Below, one piece after another: positions 48,972-62,700 of a DNA stretch of 64,000 nucleotides. Made by a program: the position numbers and the translations under genes. The DNA comes from Tetrahymena thermophila SB210. Lineage: Eukaryota; Ciliophora; Oligohymenophorea; Hymenostomatida; Tetrahymenidae. The stretch is taken from the NCBI RefSeq assembly GCF_000189635.1, contig NW_002476379.1, positions 434,001-498,000 of the forward strand. Direction: 5' to 3'. Under the pieces are notes generated by a model, which saw nothing but the letters and a program-made list of their open reading frames with translations, did not search any database and was not told the origin of the DNA. Positions within the stretch are counted from its first letter, which is position 1. Each line of letters starts with the position of its first letter.

Positions 48972-49169
48972 TATTAAAAATGAATAAATCTAAATAATAA
49001 AATAAATTTTTAATAGATCTCAAAATAAAATAAAATAAATAAAAAATATATAAATATTTATATAAAATTTAATACTTATTGTAAATTATTAATTATTTCT
49101 TTTAGCTCAAATAATAAATACTTCTTATTCATTTTCATTTCAGATTTTTGCTTAATTTTGATTATTTAT
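48972..49169. other. Convergent 3' spacer
   Basis: 198 nt of AT-rich sequence between the 3' ends of the 1,245-residue protein gene and the DUF4604 gene. The two polyadenylation regions must be close together or overlap. Confidence 0.55.
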
Positions 49170-49772
49170 TCACTCATCCTCTTCATCTTCATTAAAAGAT
49201 AGAAAGTTTTACTAAACTACTTACTTCTTTTTTATTGTAGTTTCTTTTTCAAGGTTTTTTATTGCTTCTTCAATAGACCTTCTTTTTTAATTTAGCACGC
49301 TGCTTTAAGATGCTGATGAAGTCTTTTATTCACTTTTACTGCTTTTATCTGTGCCCTCTTTGCTACCTTTACTTTCTGTTTTGTCTTTTTTTTACTTTTC
49401 TTCATCCATTTTTTTCAATTACAATTATTTTTTTTTAAGTTCTTCTTTCTTTTTTTTTTCTATTTCTTCTTTTAGTGCTCCTAATCCATTTCTATCTTAT
49501 TTACTAACGTATTGAGGTTTAAAATTATCCATATCTACTTTTTCTATTTCTTTTTTCTCTTACTATTCCTATTACTCTCTTATAACTACCGCATTTTAAA
49601 TATCAAAATCTTCTTCTCTATTCAATCTATCTTCAAGCTCTTTAGTTTTTTTCTACTCAGAAGTTAACACCGAATCTTTTAGCTACTATAAAAATTTAGG
49701 GACAGGCATATTAAATTATAAATTTTATTTTCCTCTAGGATTTTCTCCAGCGTCTCCACCTCCTCTTCTCAT
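49170..49772 (-). CDS. DUF4604 family protein (KIAA1143-like)
   Basis: A single minus-strand frame of 200 residues from ATG 49772 to TGA 49172-49170. The N-terminal PVPKFLQQLKDSVLTSEQ, the following EDFDIQNAVVIREQ, and the C-terminal FLSFNEDEEDE correspond in order to human KIAA1143 (PAFLARFKERVG; QVVVLKKGD; LLSFDNEDENE). Between them is a highly charged Lys/Glu/Ser stretch, as in that family. Known: DUF4604 proteins are small, conserved across eukaryotes and of unknown function, probably nuclear. The short-motif order and similar size are the whole basis. A 13-nt alternative intron near the 3' end could be drawn but is not needed. Confidence 0.72.
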
Positions 49773-50482
49773 TTATATATATTTCTATAAAACTTTATGC
49801 TAATATTAATAAATAATTAGTAAATATCTAGATAATTTAATTTCTATCAACAATTTTGTTTACAATCTTAAATTATTAATATTTAAGTATGTATCAGCTA
49901 TATTAATTCTTAGACCTTAAATTAAAATTTAATTATTTTTTTAAATTAAAGAATTACTGTCTAACAATTTTACGTTTAATATTGTTTTAAAAATTTATAA
50001 ATTTCTTTTAATTTAGAAAAATAATTTTCAACAAAATCTTTATTTTTATAGAATTAAAAATCATGTAATAAATATCTGCTAAGAAATTTCAGAAGACTTA
50101 ATTTTAATTAAAGTAAGGAGTTAAAAAATTGTTAATTTATTAAATATATCAGATTAAATAAATAATTAAATGTATATAAAATTTATATTCCAGTTTAATA
50201 AATTTTTTAGAAATTAAGTAGCATAATAAAATCAAATCTGCTGAATTAAATAATTATAAATTATAAATTTTAATATCTAGGATATAACTTAGTCTAATTT
50301 AGAATTAATTTTGAAGGTAATAAATTAAAATATTTAATTAAAGAATTATTAATAATTTAATTTTAATATCTAGGATATAACTAAGTCTAATTTAGTTTTA
50401 ATTTTGAAGGTAATAAATTAAAATATTTATAGAAAATATACATTTTTGGACATAAAATTAAGTTTATTTTCAATAATTGCTT
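49773..50482. other. Intergenic region with a duplicated segment
   Basis: About 710 nt between two minus-strand genes, very AT-rich. It includes the direct repeat at 50267-50429. Nothing else is recognised; the DUF4604 promoter should be in the 49773-50200 part. Confidence 0.5.
50267..50429 (+). repeat. Two-copy direct repeat, about 69 bp each
   Basis: Copies at about 50267-50336 and 50361-50429 share TTTTAATATCTAGGATATAA, AGTCTAATTTAG, then TTAATTTTGAAGGTAATAAA and TTAAAATATTT, with only a few differences. They are separated by about 24 bp. The near-identity suggests a recent local duplication. No coding or element-like features. Confidence 0.85.
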
Positions 50483-53413
50483 TCAACTTAAGTCTCTTTA
50501 TAGTAAAAATTCGAAATTTTAATTTGGATCTTAAAATTAAAATGAGCCTGTGTTAGGAATAAAATCAAAAGTCATATTATTGTTATTATTACTATTATTA
50601 ATGCCAGCAAATTGCTACTAATATTAAACTCTATTGTTTTATTAATTATTTTAGCTTTAAAATGATTATTCTGCTTAATTTTATAGATTGCTGTTATTTT
50701 GGTATTACAAATTAGAGTATTTAGATTAATTTTATGAATGCTGATTAACATTTTAAGGTCTTTCAAATTAATTAAGTTATTATAATGAATCATTACTGTA
50801 TTATCCGATATACTACTAATTATCTTTTGAATTATTGCTATATTAATACTTATCGTATTCAAATGACTGATTACTTTAAATATTTTATAATGATGTTTAA
50901 TAGGATACATGATGTTGAACATTTTAAATAGCATCAAATTATTATTAATTTGGTAACAAGAATTAATTTTATATCATTTAATCTGCCTAATGAATGCTAT
51001 TTTTATTTATCTATTTATCTGAATACATTCTTTATTGATCTTAGAAACTTTTTGGCCTACCATCTTCACTTTTAAGATCACTTTTTTATTTATTCAAAAA
51101 TTATTGTTGCTATTAGTTTAAGAATCCACTTTAGCCCAGTTAATCTATGGAGAAGCTACACTAACTAGAGTCTAAGCTTTGTATATTATTCCTTTTGTTA
51201 TCTTATGTTTACTTCATTTTAAAATCTGGAACCAATTCTTCTTTAACTTATGTATTTGTAGAAAGAATATTGGGATTATTCTAAAATGGTCTTTCAAAGC
51301 CCTGAGCTTGAGTATTCTTCAATGGGTTAAGGGTACAGTTCTAATTAAATTTGATATTTAAAATATTATTACTTTTAAATCTACTAAATTGTTCATTTAC
51401 TTTATGTTATAGCTATTGCCAGTAACTATCGGGATAGAGATTATTTCTCTCATAAAGATTTCTTTTCTAATAAAAAAATATTTAAATCTTTCAATTCAAT
51501 ACTTATTAATTTTTTACTTTATCTAAGTCGACTAAAAATTTTGCTATGTTAATTGGAGGGAAGAAATTCCTAAGATCATCAATAAAATTTTATGCAAATT
51601 CGTTTTTTTACTACATTTTTTGCTTTAAAAAATCTAATTGATGAAGAATGTCATCATAATCTTTTTTTGATTCTAAAATTTTTTATCTTATCTCTAAAAT
51701 TTACTATTCGGTCATTCCATTATTCTAAAACCATACTCCACTATCAGTGGAATCAGTTTCTTTGTCAGTCTAAAATATGTCTAAATCTATTTTTTTCAAA
51801 TGATTTTTATTCTTTATTAGTTAAAATAGCTAATAATTTTACTTTCTGTTGCTATCCAAATCAAATATTTCATATGAAAAGGCATTATAAGCTTAACAAT
51901 TTCATCATAAAAAGAATATAGTGCTTAGTTTCTAGTTTTTCCTGATAACCCTAATCTTAACTTTATTATAATTACTTTTTAATTATTATTCAAAATTTAT
52001 TTACCCTCAAAGAATCCATAATATATTGTATTTCTATATCATCTTTTTCTTTTATCTTTTCTTCTAGCTTATCAAACAATTTTTACCTTTCCTACAGCAA
52101 TTACGTCATCTTTTAATAAAAATAAAATTTCAATCATTAATTTAAAGAGAAAATCCGTCGGTAATCATTTTAAAAATAATTTACTATTTCAGAATTTTAT
52201 CTTTGCTTTTGATTCTATTCAATACTTGATATTTTTAATTTTGCTTGATCCAATTCATCTCCAAGTTACTTTACCTATCCATTATAGAATAAAAGATCAA
52301 TTAACTTTAATTACACTACTTAAATAAACTCAAACTACCTTCTTCTCAAGTAATTAAATATATAGTTTTCTTCTTTTTCTAGTAAGTTAAGCAGAAAGCT
52401 AGCTCTTCTTTTTTTTTCTTTCTTATTAATTCATATAAAATATCAATTATAAAAAACTTTTAAATAAAAGTACCATCGTCATCATCTATGTTTTCCAAAC
52501 CTTCAATCATATCCTCTTCCTCTTAATTTAGTTCATCATCTCTATTTTGAAATAAACGTAATAAAACTAATTTAAATTTCACTTTTTACTTAAAATTATT
52601 TACTCAGAAACTATATCTTTGATCTTTTCTTTATATGTACCAGCTTTTTATTATTTTTTTGATCCAGTTTGCTTTTCAGAAACAGGAACTGACAAATTTG
52701 TACTTGAACACACTTTATCTTTCGGCTTTTTTATCTTTTTCTATTTTTATTATGCAGTTAATCCTTGACTAGTGTCGCTTTCTTTTAATTTTAAGATTTA
52801 AATACTATTTAATATTACACATTTATAAATTTGGTAATTTAGATGGAAATTTGTAATTTTAAAATTATTTAATGGATCTTGCTTGTTTAGCTTATCTAAA
52901 TTTTGAAAATTTAAATACTCACCTTCTAATTATGAATCTTTTATCATCCTACTTAATTATTTATTTTCTAAAATAAATGAAAAAACCTTTTTTATGAATA
53001 TTTCTATATTTAACTTCTATCTAAAATATATCAAATTTTTTAAAGCTTAAAAACAGTATTAATAATCAAATTCTTCTTTTAATGTTTTACAAAGTTTTTG
53101 ATAAAATCTAAACTAAAAAAATTGATAAAAAGATTAAGATAATTAGTAAATATATCCAATCAATTTAGCATTATTATTTTTAATTATTCTAAATCAATTA
53201 TAAGATATGAATAAACATATATAATCTATGTATGTATGTATCCATTATTTATGCGCAAACAAATTGCCAATTATTTTTTCTAAAATTTTACTATCATCTT
53301 TAAACTTTTTTTTCTTGAGAATTTCGTATTATTTTAAGTTTATTTAAACAACCAAGCATTTAAAAATTTAAAAAACAATAATATTTTATTTTTTTAATTA
53401 GTAAAAAGTTCAT
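50483..53413 (-). CDS. Coiled-coil protein with Gln/Asn-rich C-terminal tail
   Basis: A multi-exon minus-strand gene; the 3' end is clear (FEFLLQRDLS then TGA at 50485-50483), but the start is not. Two candidate ATGs are at 53413 and 53359, and the frames between 53100 and 53413 need an intron I cannot place. Coding character is convincing from about 53100 down: TLKEEFDYQYCFQALKNL, IKDSQLED, a Lys-rich stretch, an acidic patch at 52480-52550 (LNQEEEDMIEGLENIDDDDG), then coiled coil (LGDELDQAKLKISSIEQNQ; DYDDILHQLDFLKQKMQQK). The last 300 residues (50483-51420) are dominated by Gln and Asn. No enzyme or membrane domain is recognised. Inferred: a scaffold protein with a prion-like tail; function unknown. 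Confidence 0.55.
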
Positions 53414-53653
53414 TTTAAATATTGATAAATATATAGAATATCAAAAAAGAAAAAAGTAAACTCAGTAAATTTTTTCCTTAATTATTTGAGGTTATTTTGA
53501 TTTATAATTTAAAATAAATAAAAAATAGTAGAAAAAAATAAGAAAATTTAAATACTTTAAGTAGAATATAAAAGCAAAATATTATTAATATAATATAAAA
53601 AGACATTTAAAATAGGAATTATAAGAGTGATATATGTTAAATTAAATTATAAA

Positions 53654-56600
53654 TCATGGTAGATAAAGGTCCCAGATAGTAAATTTACTGTTGTAATGTA
53701 GAGTTTGAGATAAATAATTTTAGAATGCCATTATTTGCATACAGCATATTAGCCTTGTGATTATTGGATTGAATACATCTTTTATATTTTCTCTCCAATA
53801 TAAATTTCTTACTTCAAATGATAAAAGCTAATCAAATAAATCTATTTCTGATTATGCTATAGAATATAACCCTTTAGCTATTTGTCTATCATTGAATTCC
53901 TAATTCTCGAAGACAAATAACTCTAATTCTTTTAACTTTTTGCTTTTACTCATTGCAGCTCCCATTTTAACTAATGTGTTTTTTTAACTTATTTCGTTTT
54001 ATCTAATATCAAGAGTGACTTTTTATAACTCAGGTACTTAAAATATTCCTTCAAAGAGATTAATAATTCCTTCATTTCCCATCTAATTAAGCTATGCACA
54101 CAGAGTAAATCTTTTCAATTTTAGACAATTTTATTTTAAGGCCACTCCAAGGCTCTTTGCAGTTGCATTTTGAAGAGTATTTTCATCAAAATAAATTGAT
54201 AGATATTTTAAACATTTTTTATTTTCAAGAAACAGTGGTAAATGAGAAGATGTAAGTTAATTCAAAAGACAATGGTTAAACATAATAATTATATGAGTTA
54301 AGCTTTTCACTTATCCTATACCTTCCATTAACGATCTAAATCCTATTTCTGTAATAGTACTATTATTTCTCAGATTTAGTTCAAGGGATTAAAGATTCTA
54401 GCATTTTTCTCTAAAGAATCTTCCAAAAACCACAAGCGATTCAGATTCAATTTCTGTATTCTCTAAGTTCAAATCTAAGCATGTTATTTTATCCAAATTT
54501 AATAAACCTTAGGCAAGTGAAGCTATTCCTTCATCACCAATACTAGTGTCTTAGAGATTTATCTTAAAATTAACAATATTTTTAAGGTTATACAAGCTAT
54601 ATGTTAAGAATATCAAAGTAAACTGATTTATTTGATTTTCACCCAAGTATAAATGCAACTATCGAAGTTACTTGAGTTCACCTAAACTTAAGCACAACTT
54701 TTCAGCAGTTGCAGGAAGTATTTCACATTTCATTAAGCTGAAATCAAGTTTTTGTAAATTTAATAGACTTGCAATTGACCTAGCAAAATAAATGCCATTC
54801 TTATAAATAATTTCATTTTTATAAAACTCTAAGATTAATTCTTTTAAATATTTTTTGTTTTCAAGACTGATAGATATAAAGCTAATTTCATCCTTTCTGA
54901 GCATAGAATTAGGCAGATGTAAATTAAGCTATACCAATTCATTCATTTACTGCAACTATTTAGCAAAATACTTAATTTAGGCAGTTGAATGATCTATATT
55001 CTATTAAAAAAGAAGGTTAAATTTTTTAAATGAATGAAAGTAATTAAATTTACATGGAGATGAATAGTTAAATATTCTATTTAATTTTGAACAGCTAAGC
55101 CATTGTAGAAGAATTCTAATTATCTTGGCTATTAGATTTAAGATTACTCGAAATATAAATTAAATGACTTTAGTGTTAATCTTTTTATAGCATTTCCTAA
55201 CAATCCAAAATCTAACACAGGTTGTTAGAGGTGTCTCAGCTTGAGACCTAGATATTGTATATTTTAATTATTTGCTATAAATTATGACAGAGATTTCATA
55301 TTAATATCTATATTTTCACTTAAGCTTATATCAATATTTCTAAGCTATTATAAATTTAATAAAAACAATGAACTACATTTTTCGAAATCAAGGTCACAAT
55401 CATCAAAAGTTAATGTCAGCTCAGCAGCATTGGAATAAAACTTGTTAACTATTTAGCTAAAGTTGTAGAGCATAAGTTCTTCTAGCTATTAATTGCAAAT
55501 GTATACATTTAGGCTATTAAAATTTGGTAAAGGTTTTAATTAGCGCTTCTAAGATCCTATTTAATGCAAGATAATTATAGCAAGCTTAAAAGACCAACTG
55601 CATCTCAAGAAATTAAGACTTAATTATTTTAGTTCAGGCATATGAATATCAAAAGAAGTAATCAACTCATTTGGATCATAATATTAATCTACTGTAGGTA
55701 TGTCACTATCCTCAAATTCTAAGCACAATTCTGTTAATTTAGGCTTATTCTACAATCCAGCTATCTATTTTATTACAATAATTTTATTTTTAATAAATTT
55801 AAGTTAATTTTTTCTTGAATTAAAATTTAATTATCTTTAAATTAATAAAATCAATTTAAACATTTTTTACAATGCACTTCATCCTTAACTGTGAAAGGAA
55901 GCAATTGTGTAGAATAAGTGTATAAGATTCTAAAACATTTAATTTTGACAATGATTCACAAAGTTCTAAAAAAAAATCATTAAAAAAATGGCAGCCGGAA
56001 AAATCTAAATCTAATTCTATTAAGTTTATGAATTTTCCTATTGAAGATCCTAGTGCTTTTTACTCTTCTTCATTTAGTGTCATCAAATTTTTAGGTGCAT
56101 ATATTCTTAAATGTGTTAAGGCTTATGGATGCTGAATTTCCTCTAGCAATCTCGTCATGGCCAAAAAGCCTTCTGAGCTTAAACTGCAGCGCTACAAGTT
56201 TAGACGAATAACTTCAAATTCTTACTCTCTATTTATACTATCTAAAATCTTTGCAATACTATCTCCTTTTAATTTGGTATTGTCAAAGGATAACTCAATT
56301 TTTACCAAATTAAACTAATTTTTTAGGAATTAGCAGAAAGATTCTGTAAATTAAGCACTTGACAAGTTTGATTTTTAAAAACCTAAATCTAAAGTCAACA
56401 GCTATTTGCTATATGGGCTAAGAAGATCGAAAAAGTTAGTTATAGAATCATAAGTCAATTGATTTTTACCAACAAAGAAATGAAAATCCTACAAATTATA
56501 CATATGGGATAGACCATCGCAAAAAATATTTAAAGACTCATCATTTATATAAGAATCTTAAAAACTAATTCCTAAATATCTTAATTACTTTTAATATTTT

Positions 56601-59131
56601 AATCCCTAACCAATAATACCAAGAGCAGAGTTTAGGTTATTATCATCTAAACCAATCTCAAGCATGACTAAAAATGGCAGCTTATCTAATAAATTTTTTA
56701 AAATAACTCCAATTTAGTTAGTGACTTTGCAGTCAAGTAAACCAATTGTAACAGATGCTATATTTGTAAATTACGCTAAACAGTCGCATATTTCTTAAAC
56801 TTATTCATCACCTATTCTTGAGTTTTTCCATAAGGTCAATCCAACCTAGGTGAGCTAATCTTTAAAATGTAAGAGATGATTGCATATTTAAGTTACTTAC
56901 TTTTCATTTAAATACGAATCTTACCAACCTATTTCCAATTCTGCCAAATTTTTAAAAGCGCTTTTTAAAAATCCAAATAAAATATCAATATCTTCTTCTC
57001 TTGCATAATTTCTTTCTAAGTGTATTTCAAAGAACTCAAGTTATGGATTAGATCCTCTTTCAATAAGTTTTTGGATAATTTCTTGTATTTTTTCATTTTT
57101 AGTTTTTTATTGATTTTATTTTGATTCATCATGCATTTAATTCATTTTCTATTTTTTTAGACTATCTTTTGAAATATCATCTTGTTATGCAGTTTCATCA
57201 TCCAAATCTCCTTCTTCCCAGAATATTGGGTTGGATTAAAAGCAGCCATTTAAATTAATTCTAAGATTGCAAAGATTGGGAAAAGAAAAAATAGGAATAA
57301 TACTTTTTATCAATATTTTTGAATTTAATTTTATTGAAGTGAATAAAAGAGTCAGCGAAGTCAGATTATTCTTGTAAGGTTTTAATGCTTTATAAAGCAA
57401 ATTTACTTATTAGCTATCACTATAAATACTAAATGAAAATTTGATTGAGTTAATCTAGTGTTTTTCTTCAACAGAATTATTATCCTGAATTTCGACTTTT
57501 TCATCTTAATTATCTGGCTCATTATTTAAAATTATTCCACTGCCTTTAAAAAGTCTCCCTGTCTTTCTAGGTATTTTTATTTTTCTTTTAACATCATTTA
57601 ATTTAATTCTTTTATTTTCTTCATTTTCTTACTTTTCTTACTTTTTGATGCCTTTTTTGTTTAATTTTGATATTTGTTTTTTTACCTTGCCATTTGAAGT
57701 CTTTTTTTATAAATTTTTTTTATTTGTTAACTTTTTCTCTTCTTCTATTTCTAATTCTTCTTCATCCTTATTATGTTTATTGTCATCATTTTAACTATTT
57801 TAGTCTCTGATATCTGATTTATTTTGATTCTGATTCAGTAACTAAACGAGTTTTTTAACATTTCTTTCATCAGAAAGAGAAATCATTTATTTTTTTTTAA
57901 TATTTTTTTCAATTTAAAACTATTGCTTAAGTTGCTTATTAATTTAAATCAGATCATAATTCAATTCATTTATACTAATTATTTAATCATAAAGTGACTA
58001 ATATTCACTTTTGAAACTTTCTTTTACTCTTTTTTCTTCATTCTATTTTAGTTCTTCCCACTAATCTGAAAATTCATTGTAAATATTCTATTTTGTTTTA
58101 GAGTTTTTACTTTTACTTAATGACTTTCTTCTTCCTTTTTTTTTCCTTCTTAGTTCTAATAAATGCCATCTTTAATTTTTTTAAAAATCATCCATAACCT
58201 AATTGACATATTTACTTCTCTCTATCGAAATAGACTCCTCAATAAGCTTCAACATTAATTTTTCAATATTCTTATTTTTTTTATTAATAATCTCATTTGC
58301 AAACAAATTTCTTTGTAAAACGAGAGATAATGAAAAAAACAAACTTTAAGTGATTATATTTTAAATTGTCTCACTATATATTTCTTCATTTCCATTCATT
58401 GAGTTTGAAATATTAGCTTTAGTTTATTTATTTAACTTTGCTTATTGTTCCTAGTTATTTATTTCCTCTGAGTCTACTTTATAATTTAGACCCATTTGCA
58501 AATCTTTAGGTACAAATATCACAGGATTGATTAAAAAGTATTTCATCCTCGTTTAAACAATAGAAAATTGCTAAAGAGATCCTACGTAAAATGTAATACC
58601 ATGATTGATTAACTGCAACAAATCTAATGTAGCCTCATATAGCCAATTTATGTAATCTTTACTTGTAAATTTAAGTTTAAAATCATATTGATTAAGAAAC
58701 TGTTAAGTAATTATAACTATTTCCTTTTCTTCAATTTATTTTACTTGAAAAATGATAGGTAAAATCTTGAACTTCTAATAATTCTCCATTATTAAATTAA
58801 AATTACTATGTACTTCATTAAATAATTATTATCTATAAGGATGATCATTAAATTTTATTCTAATAATAGATAGCTTTTTTTATGGCTAATTATTTACATG
58901 ACCTTCTTCAATATTGTAATATTTATGTTCTTCAATTATCCTGACATTAGGCCAGTTTATTTCTTCGTAAAAATTAAATTTATTTAAAGAAGCTTCAATA
59001 TTTTATTTCATATCTATTATTTCAATCTAATTATTCTTTTGATTCTTTCTTGCTTAATTTTATTGCTACTAAAGCAAAAGCTCTTGCTTATCTAAAATGA
59101 TTTCCTCTTCTTAATCTATCTGCTTTTCCAT
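53654..59131 (-). CDS. Very long leucine-rich repeat protein (RNI-like)
   Basis: A minus-strand gene from ATG 59131 to TGA 53656-53654, about 1,790 residues, with one intron near 55780-55875 and otherwise continuous. Residues 1-230 are helical with two hydrophobic strands (EIVIITQQF; YFLINPVIF) around LLQLINHGITFYVGSLQQF; the spacing recalls the C-lobe of a degenerate protein kinase, a weak inference. A highly charged Lys/Glu/Asn region with coiled coil follows (about 58100-57550). From about 57450 to the end come at least 25 LRR units of the ribonuclease-inhibitor type, for example LAELEIGWQDSYLNEKQV, FLVMLEIGLDDNNLNSAL, LRYLGISFQDSYINDESL and LQKLDFSLMKCEILPATA. LRR solenoids bind other proteins; ciliates have large LRR families, some fused to kinase domains. 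No membrane segment is seen. Confidence 0.8.
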
Positions 59132-59713
59132 CCTATAAAGTCAGAAATATTTACAATCCCTTAAATTTATGAGTATTTAGAATTTGAGCAAGAAGCTTTT
59201 TATAGAAAAATTTGTATTAATAATTATTCTAATTTGCAATTAAACAAAAATTAAAAATTTAGATATAGTGATTATTATTAAGATTATTTATACTTTGATT
59301 TTTTAAAATACAATCTGAATATCTATCTATCAAGATAATCAAAAAAAATTGAATATAAGAAGTAATTATGCGAAATATAAAAAATAATTTATGAAGATAG
59401 TATTAAATTTTATCAAAATATCCAGTTAAAATTTTTAATTAAAAATATTGAAAAGAATCATTTTAATAATTTTATTAAACATTATAAAACTTTTGATGAA
59501 ATTCGACATAAGAATTTGTAATTATAAATTTTGAAATACATTAAAACCTTAAATACATAAACATCTACTAAGAATTATTCTACATTATTTAAAAAAAAAC
59601 AACTGAATAACTTAAATAATTATTACATTTAATAAAATCATCATTTTATATTGATTAATTGATATCTTATAATAAAATTTACTGAATTATATAGTTTTTT
59701 ATATAAAATTTAA
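59132..59713. other. Divergent promoter region
   Basis: 582 nt of AT-rich sequence between the LRR gene (minus) and the next gene (plus), so promoters for both are expected. No specific site was recognised. Confidence 0.5.
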
Positions 59714-62700
59714 ATGAAAAAATCTGCCAATCAATCCACTTACTCGTCTAATAAGAGCTTATAAAATAGCAAACAACAAAACAACTTGAATTCTAAAAAG
59801 CCTTAAATTAGCGAATTTTAGAAACATGACTATTTAATTGATGAAAAGCCAAATAATTCTTAATAGAATAGTGTATTGAACTCTCTAAAACCTTCTAATA
59901 ATAGTTCAAATCATAATGGTGGATAAGATTTGGAGCTTTTAATAAAAGGAAAGAAATAGTAAGATGATTTTGAATCTAAGGATAAAAGACAAAATTCATA
60001 AAAAGAAATAAATAGTTATACTTAAGATCATTTTTATGATAGAAAAATGAGTATCAACAACACAAATAAAAATTAAGACTAAAATAATAAAATGTAAAAA
60101 ATAAACTAAGGCAGATCTTCAAAAATTTATAAGCTATCTCTAGAATAAAGACAATTATTTGCCAACTTCAGAATGAAGAGAGACTTATGGATCAGAGATT
60201 TGTAGGAAGTCTTTAACAAAATATATGAAAATTTTGTAAATACGTTAAGGATTATGAAGGAAAACTAAACAAACAATATAACAAAAGAAGAAAAATTAAA
60301 ATTCCGCAAACACTTGAGGAATCAAATGAAAGAAATAAAAAAGATTGCAGAAAGTTTAAGTGATAAAAATGATGATTTTATTAATTTATATGATAATTTG
60401 CCTGTTACTCATTATTATAAAAGCAATATAATGGAAATGTATAAACTGCTTTCAACTTTACTCAAATTATAAATGGATAATAAATAATTAGATAAAATTA
60501 AATTTTAAAAGAAATATGAAAATAAATGTTCTGAACCTCTAATTTAGGAAATTAAAAGAAGTTATAGGAGAGTTTAGAGACTAAAAGCTGGAAATAGATT
60601 AGGTTAAGTTATTTCTGATGAGCTTGAGGATCCTTAAATTGCAGCCATGATTTCAAGCCACTAAAAAAAAGATGATTCTATAGCAGATAAACCTTAATCT
60701 TAATTAATATCTAAGTAAATTATTGTATCAGTTGAAGTACCAGGCTCTTCAATAATAAGCAACAAACAATAATCGCCCACTAAAGTTTAATAGATTGAAA
60801 AAAGCAAAAATAATTTAAATAAAAGCTAAAAAAATTATAACTCAAAACAAGAAATTCCTGAAAATAATGATTAAGAAAGTGAAGATGACTATGATCCTTA
60901 TTCTCTAGAATAAGAAATAGATAAAAAATATTTAGATGAAAATTAAAATGTAAATATAGATTAAGCTATTAAAGAATTTAACAAAAAGAAACAAGATCTT
61001 CAATAAATGATTTAAAAATTTGTTGAAAAAGTTGATGAAAAAGACTTTAATTTTAACGAAAAATACCTCAATTTTAAAGAATATTTTTCAAGTAAGAATT
61101 AATTTTAATCAATAATGCTTTTAATGAAAACAATATATTTTAAATTTGAAAGCATTTTTATAAATTGCAGATATTTAACTTCTTTATCTGTTTTTTATTG
61201 TAATTATTTATTTAAAAATATTATAGAAAGAAACGAACTCATAGGCATGTATTTGGGAGATCACTAACTGAATAAATTTATTGATGAAAATGAAAAGAGA
61301 GCAAGATAACCAAATTAATCAAACGAAGGAGACTTTCTTGATGATGATGAATATCAGAATTTGTATAAAGATTTAGACCCAAATAATTTTTAAATTGATG
61401 ATAGAAATATTGAAGCCTTATAAAGAATTATAAAAATCAATGAAGAAATAAGGAAAAATTTGATTGAAGAGGAGCATGCCAACAAAGTTAAAATTCTTGA
61501 TTAAATGAATGTTGAGTAGAATTAATAATTTTGGACTTCAGTTTTTGAAAAAAGAAGTGCTGGAAATTAACTTAATACCCACAGTGGTGGCTTTTTTAAC
61601 AAGAAATAGTAAAATTCTAAAACTTTTAGATAAGATAACTTATAGAGCTCATAAAGTGAGAACTAACTATTGATTAATAAAACTAGCTAAAAGTTCAATT
61701 AATTTGATAAAGAAGATGAGCTAAAAAGCAACAGGGACATAAAAAAATAACAAATGAAATTATATCATGACTACATTCATAGAAACGTAAACTATAATGT
61801 CCATCCATCAAATCCTAACTTGAAACCAATATTGACGGGCAAATATGACCCAGATAAAATTAAATTTACAAGAGTATCAGAAAATCAACCAATAAATATG
61901 GTTTCCTCTATGTCCACAGTTGAGTAAATAAATAAATATTTAATTTTATACAAAATCATATTTTTATTTATTTTATTAATAGGAAAGAATCATAAAATAA
62001 AAAATTATCAATTGTAAATAAAACTCCTTATACAAATAAGAATGGTGACGAATTTTAAAAAACTTTTTATTAAAGCACCTTTTATTCATCAGGATCTTTA
62101 CCACCTGCTAGTAAAATTCAGAATGATATGCTAATAAAATACCCATAAATGGATAAAGATTCATAGAGCCAATTTATAATACCTAAGTTTAGAGGTTAGA
62201 AACTAACTTATGAAGAGGAAATGAAATTGATTTCAAAATAAACTAGAAAAGATAATCCTCTTTATTTAAATAAATTCAATGCTCGTAATTACTAAAATAG
62301 AATAGCTCCGATGTCTTAAAAAAATGCTAGATCTTATAGCAAAGACTCTCCTAACAACTAAAAGAAGTTTATGTCACATACAAATCAAGATTTTAGTAAA
62401 AAGCAATTAAATTTGAACGAAAAATTAAAAGATTAATTCGATCCTGGTTTCTCCATCTCTAATTAAAAATATTCAGGGTAAGTGAAAATGTCTCCTCCAT
62501 TTTAAATTGATTAGCAAGTGTAATAGCCAACAGAGAACTCTTAAAATAATTATACATAAAATAAAAACAAAACAACAACTTAGTAAAATGATGAAAATTA
62601 AAATGAAAATAGGTAATAATCATAAGATTCTAGGTAAAATTTCTTTACTAAAAAGGACTATTACAAAGATGAAATATCTTAAGTATTTAGAGTATCTTAA

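Noticed and set aside
50572-50937. 121-codon minus frame starting MMLFKMFNIMYP.
   Set aside because: It overlaps, in another register, the long Gln/Asn-rich coding tail of the gene ending at 50483.
51592-51921. Plus frame starting MQIRFFTTFFALKN.
   Set aside because: Antisense to the coiled-coil part of the minus-strand gene 50483-53413, which has better coding character.
53654-59131. Idea that the LRR stretch consists of several separate genes.
   Set aside because: The frame runs through repeat after repeat with only one intron needed (about 55780-55875) and no internal TGA, so a single gene is simpler.
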